DNA of 64,000 nucleotides from Heliocidaris tuberculata (GCA_025618425.1 CM046850.1:30288544-30352543); one strand, 5' to 3'; positions 1-14,171 are shown, counted from the stretch's first letter. Program-made: numbers and translations. Notes: generated from the sequence alone by a model not told the origin.

Positions 1-364
1 AACTTTTAGGCCTAAGCATGTTCATCATAACACATGTGAAAAAATGGTCTTAGTATATTAAGATTTGGGTTGTATTCACGAATGGTTCACCATTTCGAAG
101 TCTCGTGGCTGAAACAACGTCAGTGGATATTTCGACATGAAACAAACAAACAAACAAACAAACAAATGCCATTTTAGTAATCCAGTGTGTATCAAAATAA
201 ACGCAACAAAAGTTATTTTGAATTATGTGTAGATGGTTTATCGTGATTATTAAGCCATCCACGACCGTATTACGTGAATAGCTGAAATGTCGTTATTAAG
301 AGGAGATTTTGGCTTTAAGGCGTTACGTAATTTTGGCGTAAACTAACAAAATCTCCACATAATT

Positions 365-366
<2 letters not shown>

Positions 367-405
<39 letters not shown>
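367..405. repeat. (TA)n microsatellite
   Basis: About 19 pure TA units. Confidence 0.95.
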
Positions 406-406
<1 letters not shown>

Positions 407-864
407 CGTTTATTTTGAAACGCACTGTATAGGCCTATAATCATGAGGATTGAGGAAAATATACTTTTTAATAATACTATATAGGAAGGAGCTTCAAAAT
501 ATTTTGTATGGAATTTAAATTGGTAATACATTGTAAGTAAAGTAACATGCCACATTGAGTAAGTATGATTCTACCAAACATATTCGTTTTACACAAATGT
601 CGGTAAAGTATTTCACTAAAAGTGGTATTCACTAAAAATACATGTTATATTCATAATTCTGTACATCGAAATATGAACTATTTCTTGACCATGATTGTTT
701 ATAGAAGGGCAGTAGGTGAACATTATTATTAGGGTCAAAATGCTCTACAAAATTCTGTTTTCATGCATGGGTCATGATTTTTTCCTTTGCTCGTTAAATT
801 GTTAATAAAACATTATGTTAGAGCTTTTAACACATTTAAGATGGCTCTCACTCCCCCTTCACTC

Positions 865-1146
<282 letters not shown>

Positions 1147-1149
1147 TAT

Positions 1150-2430
1150 ATATATCGTAACTATCTCTTGATTTATATGTAGATGGCCTACAATATAGTT
1201 TTTTTTTTAATTTAAATTGTCGAAACCTCACTTAATGCATTTTGAAATTAAACCTGTCCAAACACTTTCAGTCGAAACGCAATAAGCAGTGATAAGGCAA
1301 AAAATATCTTTGACTCAATGTCATGTTGCTTATGACTCTATAGACCTACAGTGGATAAAAAAATTACTTAATTCAAAAGTATAATTTGCAAATTATACAG
1401 ATGGGTGATAGGAACATCGTACGTCCCATTCACCTCCCCTTCCGACAAAAATTAGGGCCTGGAAAAAAATTACGGATCACCATTTGCTCGGATGCCCCCC
1501 CCCCCCTCCCCCCGAAGCCAAGGTTCTATAGATACCTAGCCACCACCGAACCATTCGCGTGATAAAGACCTACGCCATAATCCAATTCCATCCCTCTCAT
1601 AAAATCTAACACAATAATTGTTGACAGGTAATGAAACTTCTGGGAAATGAACTGATTCTTGACGTTTGGAATGAGTGTGTTTCCTCTCAATTTCAAGCAA
1701 TTTCCTGTGATGAAATCGTTTCGCATTCATGCAATGTGTTCAGATGTAGGCGTACTCGTTATTGTTTCCAGTATTCACACCAAAAATTTGTCAACAATTA
1801 TGAGGGGGAATCGACCTTTCAACATGTTCGAAGTAAGATGGTACAAGTGTAACAGAAATGGTAATCTGACAAACAATAAGAATTAATGAATATTCATAAG
1901 TTTATGGAAATCTCCCGTTGGCAATGCAGTAATGCCATCATGGGCGGCGATCCCGGGGGGACGTGCCCCCATCCCCACCCCCAACCCCATCCCCCGCCGG
2001 GAAATTTTGAAGATTGTACAGCAACTATGGTAAAGGCTAGTCCCCCCCCCCCCCCCCCCCTTGCCGTGACAAGAAATCGCCGGACTGTGCATGCCATATG
2101 AAGAGAAAACAAAACGCTCGAATCCGTACTGTACAAAATTACTCAATGTGCTCCCCCCCCCCCCTTTTTTTTTTTTTCTTCATTTCGTTGATAGATCGAC
2201 TAGTTTCTATGATGAATTATGGATAAAATTTCATGCATGTCTCTTGGGCGAAAACATATATTCCATAGGTTTGTCCCGTCACATGCACCTTGTGCAATTT
2301 AGGAATGGGAAAATACTTCCTGTATAACCAGATAATGCGGGAGGGGCTGGGTCTGCCGGATTTTTTTAAATCACCAATATTCTGTCAGGGATTTTTTTTT
2401 TTTTTTATAAATATCTTATCTAGTATATTC
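1150..2430. other. No gene seen; poly(C)-rich low-complexity sequence
   Basis: It contains several poly(C) and poly(T) runs (about 1495, 2041, 2153, 2165). The C/G-rich block at 1945-2060 looks like remnant ends of hAT-type repeats, but I found no paired terminus. Confidence 0.5.
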
Positions 2431-2532
2431 TTATGACGAAATTATTTCTCACTGATAAAGATAAAAGCCCAAATTTATACATGAACAATTATTGCCGTCT
2501 TGTTCCATATCATGCCTATGGATTCGCCTATG

Positions 2533-2648
2533 ATAGAGAGAGGGAGAGAGAGGGAGAGAAAGAGAGGGGGCGGGAGAGAGGGAGAGAGAAAGAGGGGAGA
2601 AAGGGAGAGAGGGGGGAGAGAGAGATGGGGGAGAGAGAGATGGGGGAG
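2533..2648. repeat. GA-rich purine tract
   Basis: Imperfect GAGAGG units; open on both strands only because of composition. Confidence 0.9.
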
Positions 2649-2787
2649 GCGCTCGTCATTGCACATGACTGTTTCTTGATTTTATCCTTCGACATTCTGC
2701 TTATTATTTCTCTTCTCTTCTCTTCTTTCTCATTAAAATGTTCACCGTTTTCAATATCAGACTCCTCCATCTGCATGATCTGTCCAT

Positions 2788-2929
2788 CTGGGGAGCGTTT
2801 CATCAAGCGTTTTGTCAGTGATTTTTATCCGACAACTGTTATAAGCTACTGAAATCCTTGCATCTGATTGGCTGAGAGCAAATTTGTCGGTAAAAATCAC
2901 TGACAAAACGCTTGATGAAATGCTCCCCT
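2788..2929. mobile_element. Palindromic element family 1, copy 1 (142 bp)
   Basis: Arms of about 50 bp, starting CTGGGGAGCGTTTCATCAAG, fold back on ...TTGATGAAATGCTCCCC. The loop reads 'gctactgaaatccttgcat' then 'ctgattggctgagagc'. Two more copies of equal length are at 44508 and 55942. Confidence 0.88.
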
Positions 2930-2999
2930 GTTCTCTTTCCCTGTTGTTGTTGATCAAGTTTGTTTTGCATAATTATTATCTCCTTCTTCGTTCTTTCTG

Positions 3000-4300
3000 T
3001 TCCAATTAATTTCTTCTCCTTCCTTCACACAAAATAAATCAGGAAATCGTCACATGTTTCTTTTCAACATGACATCATCATTTCCTGGAAGAACATTGTT
3101 CAACTTGAATAGTTCCTGTACCACTTCTGCCATTGAACTTTGTGTACTTTGCCTTTTGTATTTATCTCAGAAGTACTAACGTTCTAAAGTACTAAAGTAC
3201 TAACGTTCGAAGAAGAAGGGTCATCATATAAAGACAGGAGTATAGCTGTAGCATTGACACAATCGTAAAAAGTTTAAACTATATACTTTTTAAGATGATA
3301 CAGATTCATAAGGTATATTTTGGGAGGGGGGGGGGCTTATACGGAGAAAGAATAAAAACTATAGGCGTATGTCAAAGGCTTAAGCATTCTATTGATGGCA
3401 CTCAACTGGTTAGGTACAAGGTTTTATTCTCCTTAAATAATAAAAACCCGATTGGGGTATGTATTCACAAAATACCAACTACCATCTTCCCACGCAAATT
3501 GCTAAATACACGCCATTATGTAATTTCATAAAAAGCATGTACCCAATGTGCTCTCCGTACAATATCAGATCGTAAAAGTCCAAATTTGAAGGATAGAGAA
3601 AAAGTTCGTTTCATTTGTCTTCATTTAGGCTGGAGCGGATGTGATATTATTGCGATAAGGAAAGCACTCAGAGATGGGCGGAGAAGGATTATCTTAATGC
3701 TGCATTTATTGATTTTCTACTTTTATTGACATGTACTTTTGACGTCCTCCTCTTTCCTAGTGTACACTCTTCTTATTTTACAGTCCTAAAATATGCAATA
3801 TTTCTGCAATTCCAAAGGCAAGTAAGACAATCTGAAAAGTACACTCTGCTTTGTTGATTTTTTTTCTTTTCTTTAACGTTTTATTTTTTAAGAGGTTGCC
3901 TCTGGAATAATAATTATTGAATAAAACAATTTTGTATAAAGAAATAAACTATATTTACTTGAATAGCCTCGTTAAACTATCAACTATTCTGGTTTGCAAA
4001 ATCTTCCATCATCGATTAGTAATAACTTAGAATAATTTCATTGGATATAAAACATTGCGAATCTCGATTAATTCAAATTAAATTGAATTCAATCGGAATG
4101 GACTGAATTGAGCTGAATCGAATTGCAATATAGTGGAATGGAATTTAAATGAACTGAAAAATAATAGTTTCATTGAATAGATTTTGATGGAACTTTATTC
4201 TTTTTAATTGAATCGAATTAACCTATTTATATCGAATCGAATTTTAGTGAATTGTACTACACTGATTTTTAACTGACTTAATCTGAATATGGTGGAACAG
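3000..4300. other. No gene or clear repeat seen
   Basis: AT-rich unique sequence; a short 'aagtactaacgttc' duplication at 3170-3210 is the only structure noted. Confidence 0.5.
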
Positions 4301-4314
4301 TAATGAATATTACG

Positions 4315-4680
4315 GAATGGAATAGAATAGTACAGAATTGAATAAAATAGAATAGAATAGAATAGAATAGTACAGAATTGAATAAAATAGAATAGAATAG
4401 AATAGAATAGTACAGAATTGAATAAAATAGAATAGAATTGAATAGAATAGAATAGAATAGAATAGAATTATAGAATAGAATAGAATAGAATATAGAATAG
4501 AATAGAATAGAATAGAGCAGAATAGAATAGAATAGAATAGAATAAAAATAAAATAAAATAGATTAAAATAAAATGAAATAAAATGAAATAAATTGAAATG
4601 AAATAAAATAAAATGAAATAAAATAGAATAAGAATAAAATAAAATAAAATAAAATAAAATCATATGAAATAAGAATAGAA
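4315..4680. repeat. (AATAG)n and (AAATA)n pentanucleotide satellite
   Basis: A run of gaata/aaata units with imperfect larger periods ('tacagaattgaataaaatag' three times at the left). The long Phe/Tyr/Leu frame on the minus strand is an artefact of the repeat. Confidence 0.92.
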
Positions 4681-4797
4681 TATATAGAATATGAAATGAG
4701 TTCATTTGAATTGCATATAGATATGAATAGAACTGAACCGAATTGACTTTGACTGATTTGAAATTGATTTGAAGAATTAAACCGAGCTGAAATGGAT

Positions 4798-5335
4798 TTA
4801 AAGGGAAATCCACCCTGCGTTAAAGTTGGTTTTAAAAGAAGGAGAAAATGAAAGAAACACATCTATGATAATGAGCAAAATGCGATAAGAAATAAGAAAG
4901 TTATGAATTTTTAAAGTTGTAATCAATCAAACACAAATTGGCAACTCCGTGACTTATCTTGCGAGCTCCTCTCCCATTTTGTCCTATACAAAAAAAAACT
5001 GAAACAAAAAAAAAATTTAAAGAAAATATTTAATCATACATGCAACCTAAATATAATAACTGAATATATGTTTTTACCCAAAAACCTTTATGAAACAAAT
5101 GTAGTCCTTCATCAACAACTAATTAAATTTTATGAAATTTTCTGTACAGACCAAATGGGAGAGGAACTCGCAAGATACCTCACCAAGTTGCCAATTTCAC
5201 TTTGATTGATTACACCTTCAAAAATGCATAACTATTTTATTTCTTGTCGGATTTTTCTTAAACTTTCACTAATCTGTTGCTCTCATTTTTGCTTCTATTC
5301 AAATCAACTTAATACCAGGGTGGACTTCCCTTTAA
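4798..5335. mobile_element. Foldback element with TTTAAAGGGAAATCCACCCTG ends
   Basis: The arms of about 180 bp are inverted copies (for example 'aattggcaactccgtgac...cttgcgagctcctctccca' against 4920-4980). The centre is AT-rich. A partial second copy is at 25755-26166. The flanking TTAA/TA leaves the target rule unclear. Confidence 0.8.
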
Positions 5336-7112
5336 TGAAAACAATAGCTGTAATTACCAAATGCATATTTAACGAGGGAAATGAGGAGTGGGAAGGACGA
5401 AGGGGATTGGAGCGGAGGGGTGAGCAGGGGAAGGGGATAGATAAATAATGGGCGAGGAAGGGTGGAGTTGACTAAACGGTAGCGATTTTCAATGATTTAA
5501 ATGTCTACATAATATCTGGGTATACTGTTAGTTCCGATCCCATTCCAAACCAACATTTTCATTTCCCGTAGACTCACCGCGTCAACATGTCTTTGTAACC
5601 CGTTGCCCCCCCCCCCCCTCCCCCAAAAAAGAAGAAGTTGAATTGAGTCACATAATTCAAATAAAGTTAAATAATATCTGACATAGGACCTATTACTCAA
5701 TAGTTCTCATCATCCACATGAGAAATGAAAGGGGACACGGGTTTGTTGATCGTCGCCTATAAACCCGCCTCTATATCAGCTGCCTTTCCGCTTGTAGAAT
5801 TCAAACTGTCTGACGAACAGAATTCAAATTGACAGGTCAGGAAAGTACAACTACATACAGACAAACTATAGAAAAGAATGTGTGAACATTTCGTCTCTTC
5901 GTTAGAATGAAATGAAGATGATTTGAGGTGGATTAGCAACATAATGGCGAGATCCGTGATCTTTGTTGATGGAGTTTATACTATGCATTTTAAGTGGTTA
6001 TGTCTGGACTACCACACCACCCCAGACATTTCGGTGAAGGGGTTAGTTGCCCTTTATAGAGGTTGCTGCCCATAATAGATCATCATTTTGTCCTATAATT
6101 ATGGAATGGTTTTCTTATATAGGGTATACCTAAAAGGATGGAAAGTTGTTCGGGGTATATTTTCCGGGGGTGGTAGCCAAGTGGTATAGACCATGTAGAC
6201 TATAGTTTTCATTAATATAGAATCTCAAAAACTCACTAATATAAGGGCACTTGATGATAATTTTAAAACGAGGTATAGTTTGAGATTTTCAGTCACAGAA
6301 CATCTTTCATTCTTGCACCCCTTCAGGATAAAAGAATTATTTGCCATGCTTATCGATGTATTAATCTTTTTTAACTGAGCATCAAACAATGACCTGTAGC
6401 AGCTAAGAATTAGTTTACTACATTAGTGAGGAACATTTACGTTATACAGAAATGAATCAGAAGTTTAACAAAATGATTCAGACGTTGAGAACTAGGAAGT
6501 AACAAAATTATAACAGATTTGATGATTGCCAAGAATTGAATCATTATTCCTTAATCGACGTGGCCCACCCATATAACTGAATATTTATTCTATAAAACCA
6601 AATGAAAGGAAATTCCTCAAAGTGACTGATATAATGTAATCAAGCTTCTGTTATATGGGCCTACGCGACTCCCAATTTTTCTTAACCATTCAAGTGACGA
6701 TGACAAAGGCATGAGCGGAAATTCCAATTCAAAATTACCAATCAACTTTTGAAAACACAAGTTGAAATGAGTCCAAGAGGCTTGTAAGAAGCAAACGCCG
6801 TCCGAGTACGTGGTGGGTGGCGATGATATCCGTGTCTAAGTGAATAATTATAAACAACGAACACACTCCAAATCAACATATATACAAATAAAACAATTCA
6901 AAAACCCTAAATTAGTTTATCCATCATCATCTGAAATTATAGTCTAAATTTTTAAAAAGCCCATGCTCCTGCATTAAACAAACCAAACGATCCTAGGTGC
7001 TGTATATGTAACCAAGAATTGCTCACCCACACTATAAAGTCCTTCTTAATCCTTTGCCAAAAGAACTTATTTAGTATTTGGCTAAAACACTGTCTATATC
7101 ACCTTTTTTTTT

Positions 7113-7143
<31 letters not shown>

Positions 7144-10100
7144 CTTTTCTGTTCTTTTGTATGAACGTTCAATTCATCATTTCATTGTCTATTGTTTATC
7201 AGTCTATTTGAAGTAAACATGATGTGACATTTTATGTTGCATTTCGTTGAAAGTAAAAGTGATATTGTCTAAGGAACTAAAACATAATGACAGGGATGTC
7301 AAATCTCATTAATTTTGCTTAAAATTTCACTGAAGAAGAAGAAAATCACAGCAGCTTATAACTGTAAGCATCTAAAAAAACGTGGGCTAACTAGATCAAA
7401 GAAATCTGACAAAAGAATGTGGGGGAATTACCCAATCTATACATGGGCTCTGAAAACATGACTCTTCTTCCATACATCAGATTCTTAATCCAGTTATGTC
7501 ATATTTCATTTTCGTAGATCTACCGCTTAAGACTTTTGAAGAGTACATTCCCTCAAACAATAGTCTGTCATGTTGAATCTATTACTCTTCCTGTACATAT
7601 CCCTTTAATCAGATGTGTTTGGATGATTCGTCATAGAAATTGATGGGGAACCCGAGTCTAAGTGATAGTCAAGGTTTAGCCTCGACTTATAGGACGCAAG
7701 AACATAACAAAACGACTGCAAAAATAACGTTTGAGAGACACATTATTGGTGGGCAATAAATCAGAGGTTTGGGCAGACATGAATTGGAATAGATGGGAAT
7801 AGACGATGAATTGCTATGCTTTTTATGAGCCTGGGGTACAGTAGCTTGCACTTTTCCACGTCCTGTTGAAATTAATGCGCGATTCATCTCTTGCAATGTC
7901 GACAAATATGTCACAACAAACTGATTTTCATTACACACAAATGGCTGTAATAAATAAACAAAACTTGCTGAAGTCAACGTTGATAAAACAAAACTCTTAA
8001 ATAGATTGTTAAGGAGCATATAAAAGGTTACCACATTTTTAACAATCTTATTTTGTTCTTCATTCTTCTTCATCGTCTGATATTTCGTAATCTCCATTGT
8101 TACAGTAATAAATTTCAAAAGCGTCACGACACTACTCACTTACAAGTTCATTTTGATTGAAATGCAACAGGGCCGACGTAAAAGAGTTACATGGTTCAAA
8201 TTAATTTAATTTTTGAACTTCAAGTTTATCATTTCTCTTTCGACTTTTGCTATTAGCATACTTGTTTCCTATTTGGTACTATCGTTATCATTTGATTGAA
8301 CACATAGGCCTATATAACCAATTAATTTATCAGACGTTGTCTTTTTCATCTTTGTAATTTTTCACTTTTTCGTCCTTTACCACGATAAATACAGTTTTTT
8401 AGGGATTTTTCATTCGGTGTAATCATGAGAAGTCTTGTTGATTCCCGTCTATCTTTTTCAATATATTTCTTTTACCTCATCTATTTTCTTCTCTTAACAT
8501 GCTAAACATTCCAGTTAGTTTGTTGTCTCAGTTCCGTTCCGCTATTTAAAATAGTGTTTCAAGGAATACTCCCGCTGTCTTCCGCCCATATTAATATCAC
8601 TCTTACTTTGGCATAGCTTGGATCATGCAGAGCTAATGGTTACATGTTGTAACAGGTGTAATGGAGAGGGGATATACCATCTCGTATCTGGGGTTTAACA
8701 CCACACTTCACCCTCCCCTCCCCTTCGCCTTCCGACACTCTTCCGTTTCATTCATCAATTATCATCATCTTAGAATACTTTTTAAGGGGCTCTTAGAAAC
8801 TCCCCAGAAACAAATGTTCATCAAAGTCATGACCGTGAATAAGATTTTGATTTGCTATGAAATGTAACAAGGCATGTATGCTATTGCTAAACGAGATGTG
8901 TAATTTGACTATTGCACTGAGCTAACAATGAAACTTTTCGACAACGGGAAAAAACAATATGTTCCCTATTTAAATTATTCAAAAGCTTGCTGCCAGAGCA
9001 TGGGGTGACTGAGCCCGCCACCCCCTCCCCGTTCCAACTTCGTTCTTTTTCAGCAACTGTTCTTTTATACAATGTATGACCATGCACAATTATAATCTTT
9101 TCTGTTTTTTGTTGGTTGGTTATTCATGGACACCCCTCCTCCCCCCAAAAAAGCAACAACAAAACAAAACAAAACAAAACAATCAGTCACCCACAATATA
9201 AAGGAGTTGTCAGGGGTAATGTCAATGGTCACAGTAATAAACAGTCATTCTAGAATCATTTCGAAACTAAACTTCACAAGTAATACGTCATTTCAGTATA
9301 CATTGAGCAGTCCGCATTACAGCCATAAGAGTCGGGATAGAATTCAAACTTCATTCCCGAATCCTCTTGAGAATTATAGTGTGACGCATACAAGTTTTAG
9401 ATTGACGCATTCAATATCATTCAATATTATTTAAACGAAAAACAAATTAACTGTTTTTTATTCGCTTGTTTTTATATTTAATTTCGGTTCATGCTAACGA
9501 TCGTATTACGAATACCTATCAGAAGTTTAATCATTTAAATGTGAAGAGTTCAAGTAAATTTTTTATGATATACATGGACATATATTTTTTCTTTTACAGA
9601 TACTTAGCTTTTAGATGTTTCTCTTAAATGCCAGAGGGAAACATTTATCGGGCTGATTCATAACAAAGTTTCATCGGCCTCCGTTCTCCTTTTCTTGGTT
9701 GGAGCGATTCCTTTTATCAAAACAGTCTACATTATAAAAAACAACATGTTTATCGAAAGAATACAGAGTTTTCAATATTCATCTCATCGGATTACACTGA
9801 CAAACAAAAGAATTATAGCTAAGGGGGTGCGTAAACTAAAAAAAATTGGAATTGATAGCTAGTCAATTTTCTAAATTTATCCTGTTTTTACAATTGGGTA
9901 AATCTGGACACGATGCGGAACAAATTGAACATGACTGTGTAAATGATGGCTTATTTATTATTGGCGTGATATTTGTGAACAGGTGTACGGCATGTGACGT
10001 TAAAGATGCAGTGTGATATGAGTAAAGAGAGTTGAAGGGTAACATCAGGATGGGAGAAAGGGCACGGGTCCGTTCAGATCAGGTCATAGATTACACGGTA

Positions 10101-13085
10101 TCCAGAGAAATGTAAGATGTTATTCAAAGCATTCATCTAGCAACTGGAACATTATTTAGCATGTAGCTGGAGAAGAAGACAAAAATATTGGTGTTGTTTT
10201 GTTTTAGGTGTCACCTGAGACACTGCATCTTTAGGGTTAAGACCCTGTCTTCGAAGACCACTTTCATTTCCTCACTTGAAAGATTTCACTTCTTATCTTT
10301 TGCACAGGTGTATAACTTTAAGATCAATAAAGAGCAATTCTTGCAGTTTGGAAGGACTGTGATGTGTAGCGCATGACGATCGAGATGAGATATATTCTGA
10401 CATTTCTGACATCTCAAGGCTTCTAAACTCAAGAGGAGGAGAAACTTCTACTCCGTCATCATCATCATCATAATAATTACTATAATCTTAATCTTCTTTG
10501 CTGTTTCTTACTTCTCAACGTCATTACATGTACTGTGCCCCCCCCCCCCTCCCAATCGTTCTTCTTTTATTATCCTACTTTTTTTTTCTTTTTCCCATTT
10601 CCGGAGTCCTCTTTTTACTTGATTTCCGGCTCAACATGGTTTTCCCCTTCTCTTTCATCTCCACCAACAGCAACACAGTGAGCAACAAGAAAGAAGTATT
10701 GCTATCAACAACGTTGTTTTGTCTCTGTTGATGGTGTAGCTTATTAGAATCAGCTGCCATTTGAGCGTTGTACCTGTTTGGAAATTTCTTTTGCGTTTTC
10801 CTGTATATTTGATCCCAAAATGTGAATTTTATTTCAATAAAATTGATTTGATATGATTTGTGGAGTTGATGCGGAGGTTGTTACCCCAAGACCACATAAC
10901 TTTGTGAAGGGATTGTAAGCTGTAAGATCCTCAGTCTGCTGAGTGCCCTGCGATTTGTCATTGTGACGTGTCATATTGAATGCCGCCCCCTGCTGGTTGA
11001 TATCTTGCAGGCATTGTAAGATAGCTCCAACCACTGGTTGCCCAAACGGATGCGCGGGAGGGAGGCGGCACGGTGACGAGATGACGAACGGGTGACGAGA
11101 TGCATATTAACTCCTCCACTACTAGCAAGTACATAAACACCTGGTGATTGGGACCGTCACGTGTCCTTCCAACGATGAAAATATTATATTATGATCTTAA
11201 TGGAAAAGGGGAATTAATTGATTTTACAGGATAAATTATAGGATAGATCTATTCTTTTCCAGTGAACTTTAGATCATGTTGCCCGAATCACCCATGGTTA
11301 CACTACTATTAAATGATTTTTAAATTGGTTCCACAATAACAGCAAACTCCCATAGTATTTGTGATTACAATTGGTCGTTAAATATAACTATATCTACATT
11401 GAAATAAAATTAAAGGATTTTGTTTGTGCTAAAGCACACACACCAGTATATGTTTATTTTTATAAACAAGGACTCACCTATTTCATTCTATCAAAGACAT
11501 TCGTGTTTGATTTTGATGGATACCGGTGAATTACCTCTCCCATTAAGTTAATGTCCTGCTTAATCTTAACTAATCAACCGTAAAAGGCTCCCAAATTTTA
11601 TTTGAACAAAAAAAAAAAAAAAATCGGCATTCCTTCACGATCGAGCTGTGAATGCAGACCGAAATTACATTATAACCAAAACATTTAAATCTAATCTCCC
11701 GATGCTGGCTGAAAATACAATCGGAAATTGCTTGTTCTCAGGCGAAATTATGAGCGCATTATTAGTACCTTGCCTGGAAGATGTAAAAGAAGAAGCAAAA
11801 ACAAAACAAATGTCTGAGAGCGGCATCGTCATCCGATTGTCCCGGGGGCGCGTCGGCGTGTAGATTTCGCTCTCGCCGCTTATCGAATTCTATTCGCTGC
11901 TGGATATACAAAGGGAGGGATGTAATTTAGGGGATTCTACAGTTACGAATTTCGTGAGCATTTTTTTCTTCCTCTGTTTCGGTAAAAGCAGAAATGTTGG
12001 TCACCTGTGGAGTTCATATGCCTAAGGTAATGGAATGACCGTCAGGTATCAAAAAGATGCCGACTGTCTCTCTTTCTCTTGGCGGGAACTAAACTATCGT
12101 CTGCCTTGTTAGTAAGTGACCTCTGTGACCTCAAGGGTTTCGTCACATGATTTGTTTATTTGAGTGAGCAATTGGCTATTCATGTATTGGTAAATAAATG
12201 ACCATGATAGGGAATCAGCGCTCCAGGAGAAGGGGGCTAGGTAGGGGTGTATAACTTTCAAAATTAGTGGTTCCTATGTGTTTGTATTTCAATCAAAAAT
12301 TTGAATTTAAATGTGGCCAAGTCCAATGATCAGATGATCATGAAAAGATAACAAAAGACGAGAGCAGGAATGACACAGAACTGGGGGTCTTCCAATTTCG
12401 TGATGGATGCATCCTACGTGTTTTGATTTTAATGACTTGAATTTGAATTTGAATTCAGTATACTTTGATTAGGACCAAAACAGAAACACGGATTTCGGCA
12501 ACTTTGACTAATTATTAAATAGCCCAAACCTTTATACGACCCAGGGGAAATACCCGTCGCAGCCATGCAGTGGAAGGTGTCAAAATCTCGATAAACAGAG
12601 TCCAGGGGAGGGAGAGATGACAGTAACGATTTAAAGAGATAAGAAACACAGTCTTCTTTGGTGATCCGAGACAAGATGGATAACACGTGGGTTTTACACA
12701 AAATCTGACAGCTCATTGTTGCGATATCTGATACATTTCGTATATGAGACCTTGCATGTTCTTCAAAAATTGATGTAGTTTAGAAGTTGGAAATATTTTG
12801 AAAATTTTCTGTGTGACATTCTGTTGAATTTACAGAGCGGGTCGTCGGCTATATACTATTGAGTACCATTTTTTAATGTAGGGTATTAGCAAACACCAAA
12901 ACGTGGTATCTTATCTATCACCATCACTACCATCATAATCATTTACCGTCATTGTTTTTAAGTGGTGTAGCGACGGTGCACTACTTATGGGGATGGGGGC
13001 ACGGGGGGGAGAGAAAAAGAAGAAGAAAAGTGGAAATGGGAGAGCAAGAAAAAGGAACGTAAACAAATGATACAACCACCTTCCA
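5336..13085. other. No recognised gene in this stretch
   Basis: AT-rich sequence with short homopolymers and a CT microsatellite at 7100-7140. I looked here for the missing 5' exon of the Norrin-like gene (signal peptide plus two cysteines) and did not find a convincing one. It may lie further upstream. Confidence 0.5.
7687..8139 (-). other. Longest non-repetitive open frame without recognised homology (150 codons)
   Basis: The frame has mixed composition with two hydrophobic stretches, about 45-65 and at the C-terminus (IFAVVLLCSC). I see no known motif. In AT-rich DNA of this size a single chance frame of this length is expected, so I do not call it a gene. Confidence 0.12.
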
Positions 13086-13185
13086 GATCGTTTTTTTTTT
13101 TTTTTTTTTTGGGGGGGGGGGTTGTGTGTGTGTGTGCGTGCGTGTGTGTGTGTGTTGTGTTGTTGTTGTTGTTTTTTTTTTTCGT
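13086..13185. repeat. Poly(T)/poly(G)/(GT)n compound tract
   Basis: Homopolymer T, then G, then TG units and TTG units, 350 bp before the Norrin-like exon. Confidence 0.9.
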
Positions 13186-13533
13186 CTTTCTATCCCTGGT
13201 GAGTCCGGTGCCTCCCGACGCAATTTCCCCTCACCTAGCTGAACCCAGGCTACGCCAATGATCATCTTAGTGTTTGACCACACCCATATCCTTCGCATAT
13301 TTACCATGCAAAAGAGAAGTAAGCCCTTGCCCAATCCTTTCCCTCTCTACGCATGTGATAATGTTCATCATCGGTATCACCATCATCCTCATTGTCATCA
13401 CATAGTTCCTCACTTATCATCATAATCACGACCATTTTCCTATTAAAAAACATTATCGTGGTTGTTGGTCTATACAATCGATATCGTCACCGAGGTCATT
13501 ATCTTATACTCACTTTGTCTTTCCTGTATGCAG

Positions 13534-13761
13534 ATCATACTGATATCACGATGTGCCGGTCAGTGTGAGATGGCTTCGTCAGCAGACCCCGTGGTCAGTT
13601 TCAAGAGTCACATACGACATCCATTCAAGTACCGATGTCAGAGCTGCCAGGATCACATCTCCATCATGAAGGCTGTCCTCCTCCGTTGCCAGGGCAACGA
13701 GCGGGTGTACGCCACCTACCGTTACATCTTGTCTTGCGAGTGTGCCACTTGTAAAAGATAG
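13534..13761 (+). CDS. NDP: Norrin-like cystine-knot growth factor, terminal coding exon (5' part missing)
   Basis: Norrin is a secreted cystine-knot ligand that binds Frizzled-4/LRP5-6 and activates beta-catenin signalling. This exon encodes 75 residues and lines up without gaps with my recollection of human Norrin residues 59-133, at roughly 45% identity by eye. The strongest stretches are the TATYRYILSC-type motif near the C-terminus (here ATYRYILSC) and the VSF...PF block. An acceptor (tttcctgtatgcag) ends at 13533 and the exon starts in codon phase 0, the same place as human NDP intron 2 (after codon 58). The cysteines matching human 65, 69, 93, 96, 110, 126, 128 and 131 are present. The one matching Cys95 is Ser. 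The first knot cysteines (39 and 55) and the signal peptide must lie in an upstream exon, which I could not find in the 13.5 kb before it. The stop is TAG at 13759. A broader CTCK-family protein is the alternative, but the gapless match favours Norrin. Confidence 0.85.
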   Translation: MILISRCAGQCEMASSADPVVSFKSHIRHPFKYRCQSCQDHISIMKAVLLRCQGNERVYATYRYILSCECATCKR

Positions 13762-14171
13762 GTAGGCTATATGGAGGCCCAGTCACACTCACTTTTTTCA
13801 CTGAACCACATTGATCTAATACATTACTTTGTTGCTAGATATTTCCCTCTCTCCTTGCAGTAGAAATTCAATCAGAATCACATCTATTTGGCAATCGTCT
13901 CTATTCGTAGAGGCATAACGACAATTTGGAACATTTCAAAATGGTAGTAGCCCATCCACACACATGCACAATGCACAAGAAAAGTTTTAATCCGAACAAG
14001 AAAAAGCTCAAAGAATCACAACGATTCAGAAAGTCCAAAGCGATTTTCTCCACAGAAATTATGTCACAGTGGTTTTATTTCAGTTTCTATAGCGCGAAGG
14101 GAATAGTTGTAAAAACACAAACAAACACGTACAGAAAAATGAGTGTGCCACAGGGGCTTTGGGTGCCATTG

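Noticed and set aside
3795..3840. Possible short exon ending 'ccaaaggcaag|taagac' as the missing Norrin 5' exon
   Set aside because: No signal peptide and no cysteine/histidine pattern matching Norrin residues 30-58.
4310..4813. 167-residue Phe/Tyr/Leu-rich frame, which looks like a membrane protein
   Set aside because: It is an AATAG-type pentanucleotide satellite; the composition, not selection, keeps it open.
12429..12716. 95-residue minus-strand frame
   Set aside because: No motif, no splice support and a length expected by chance.
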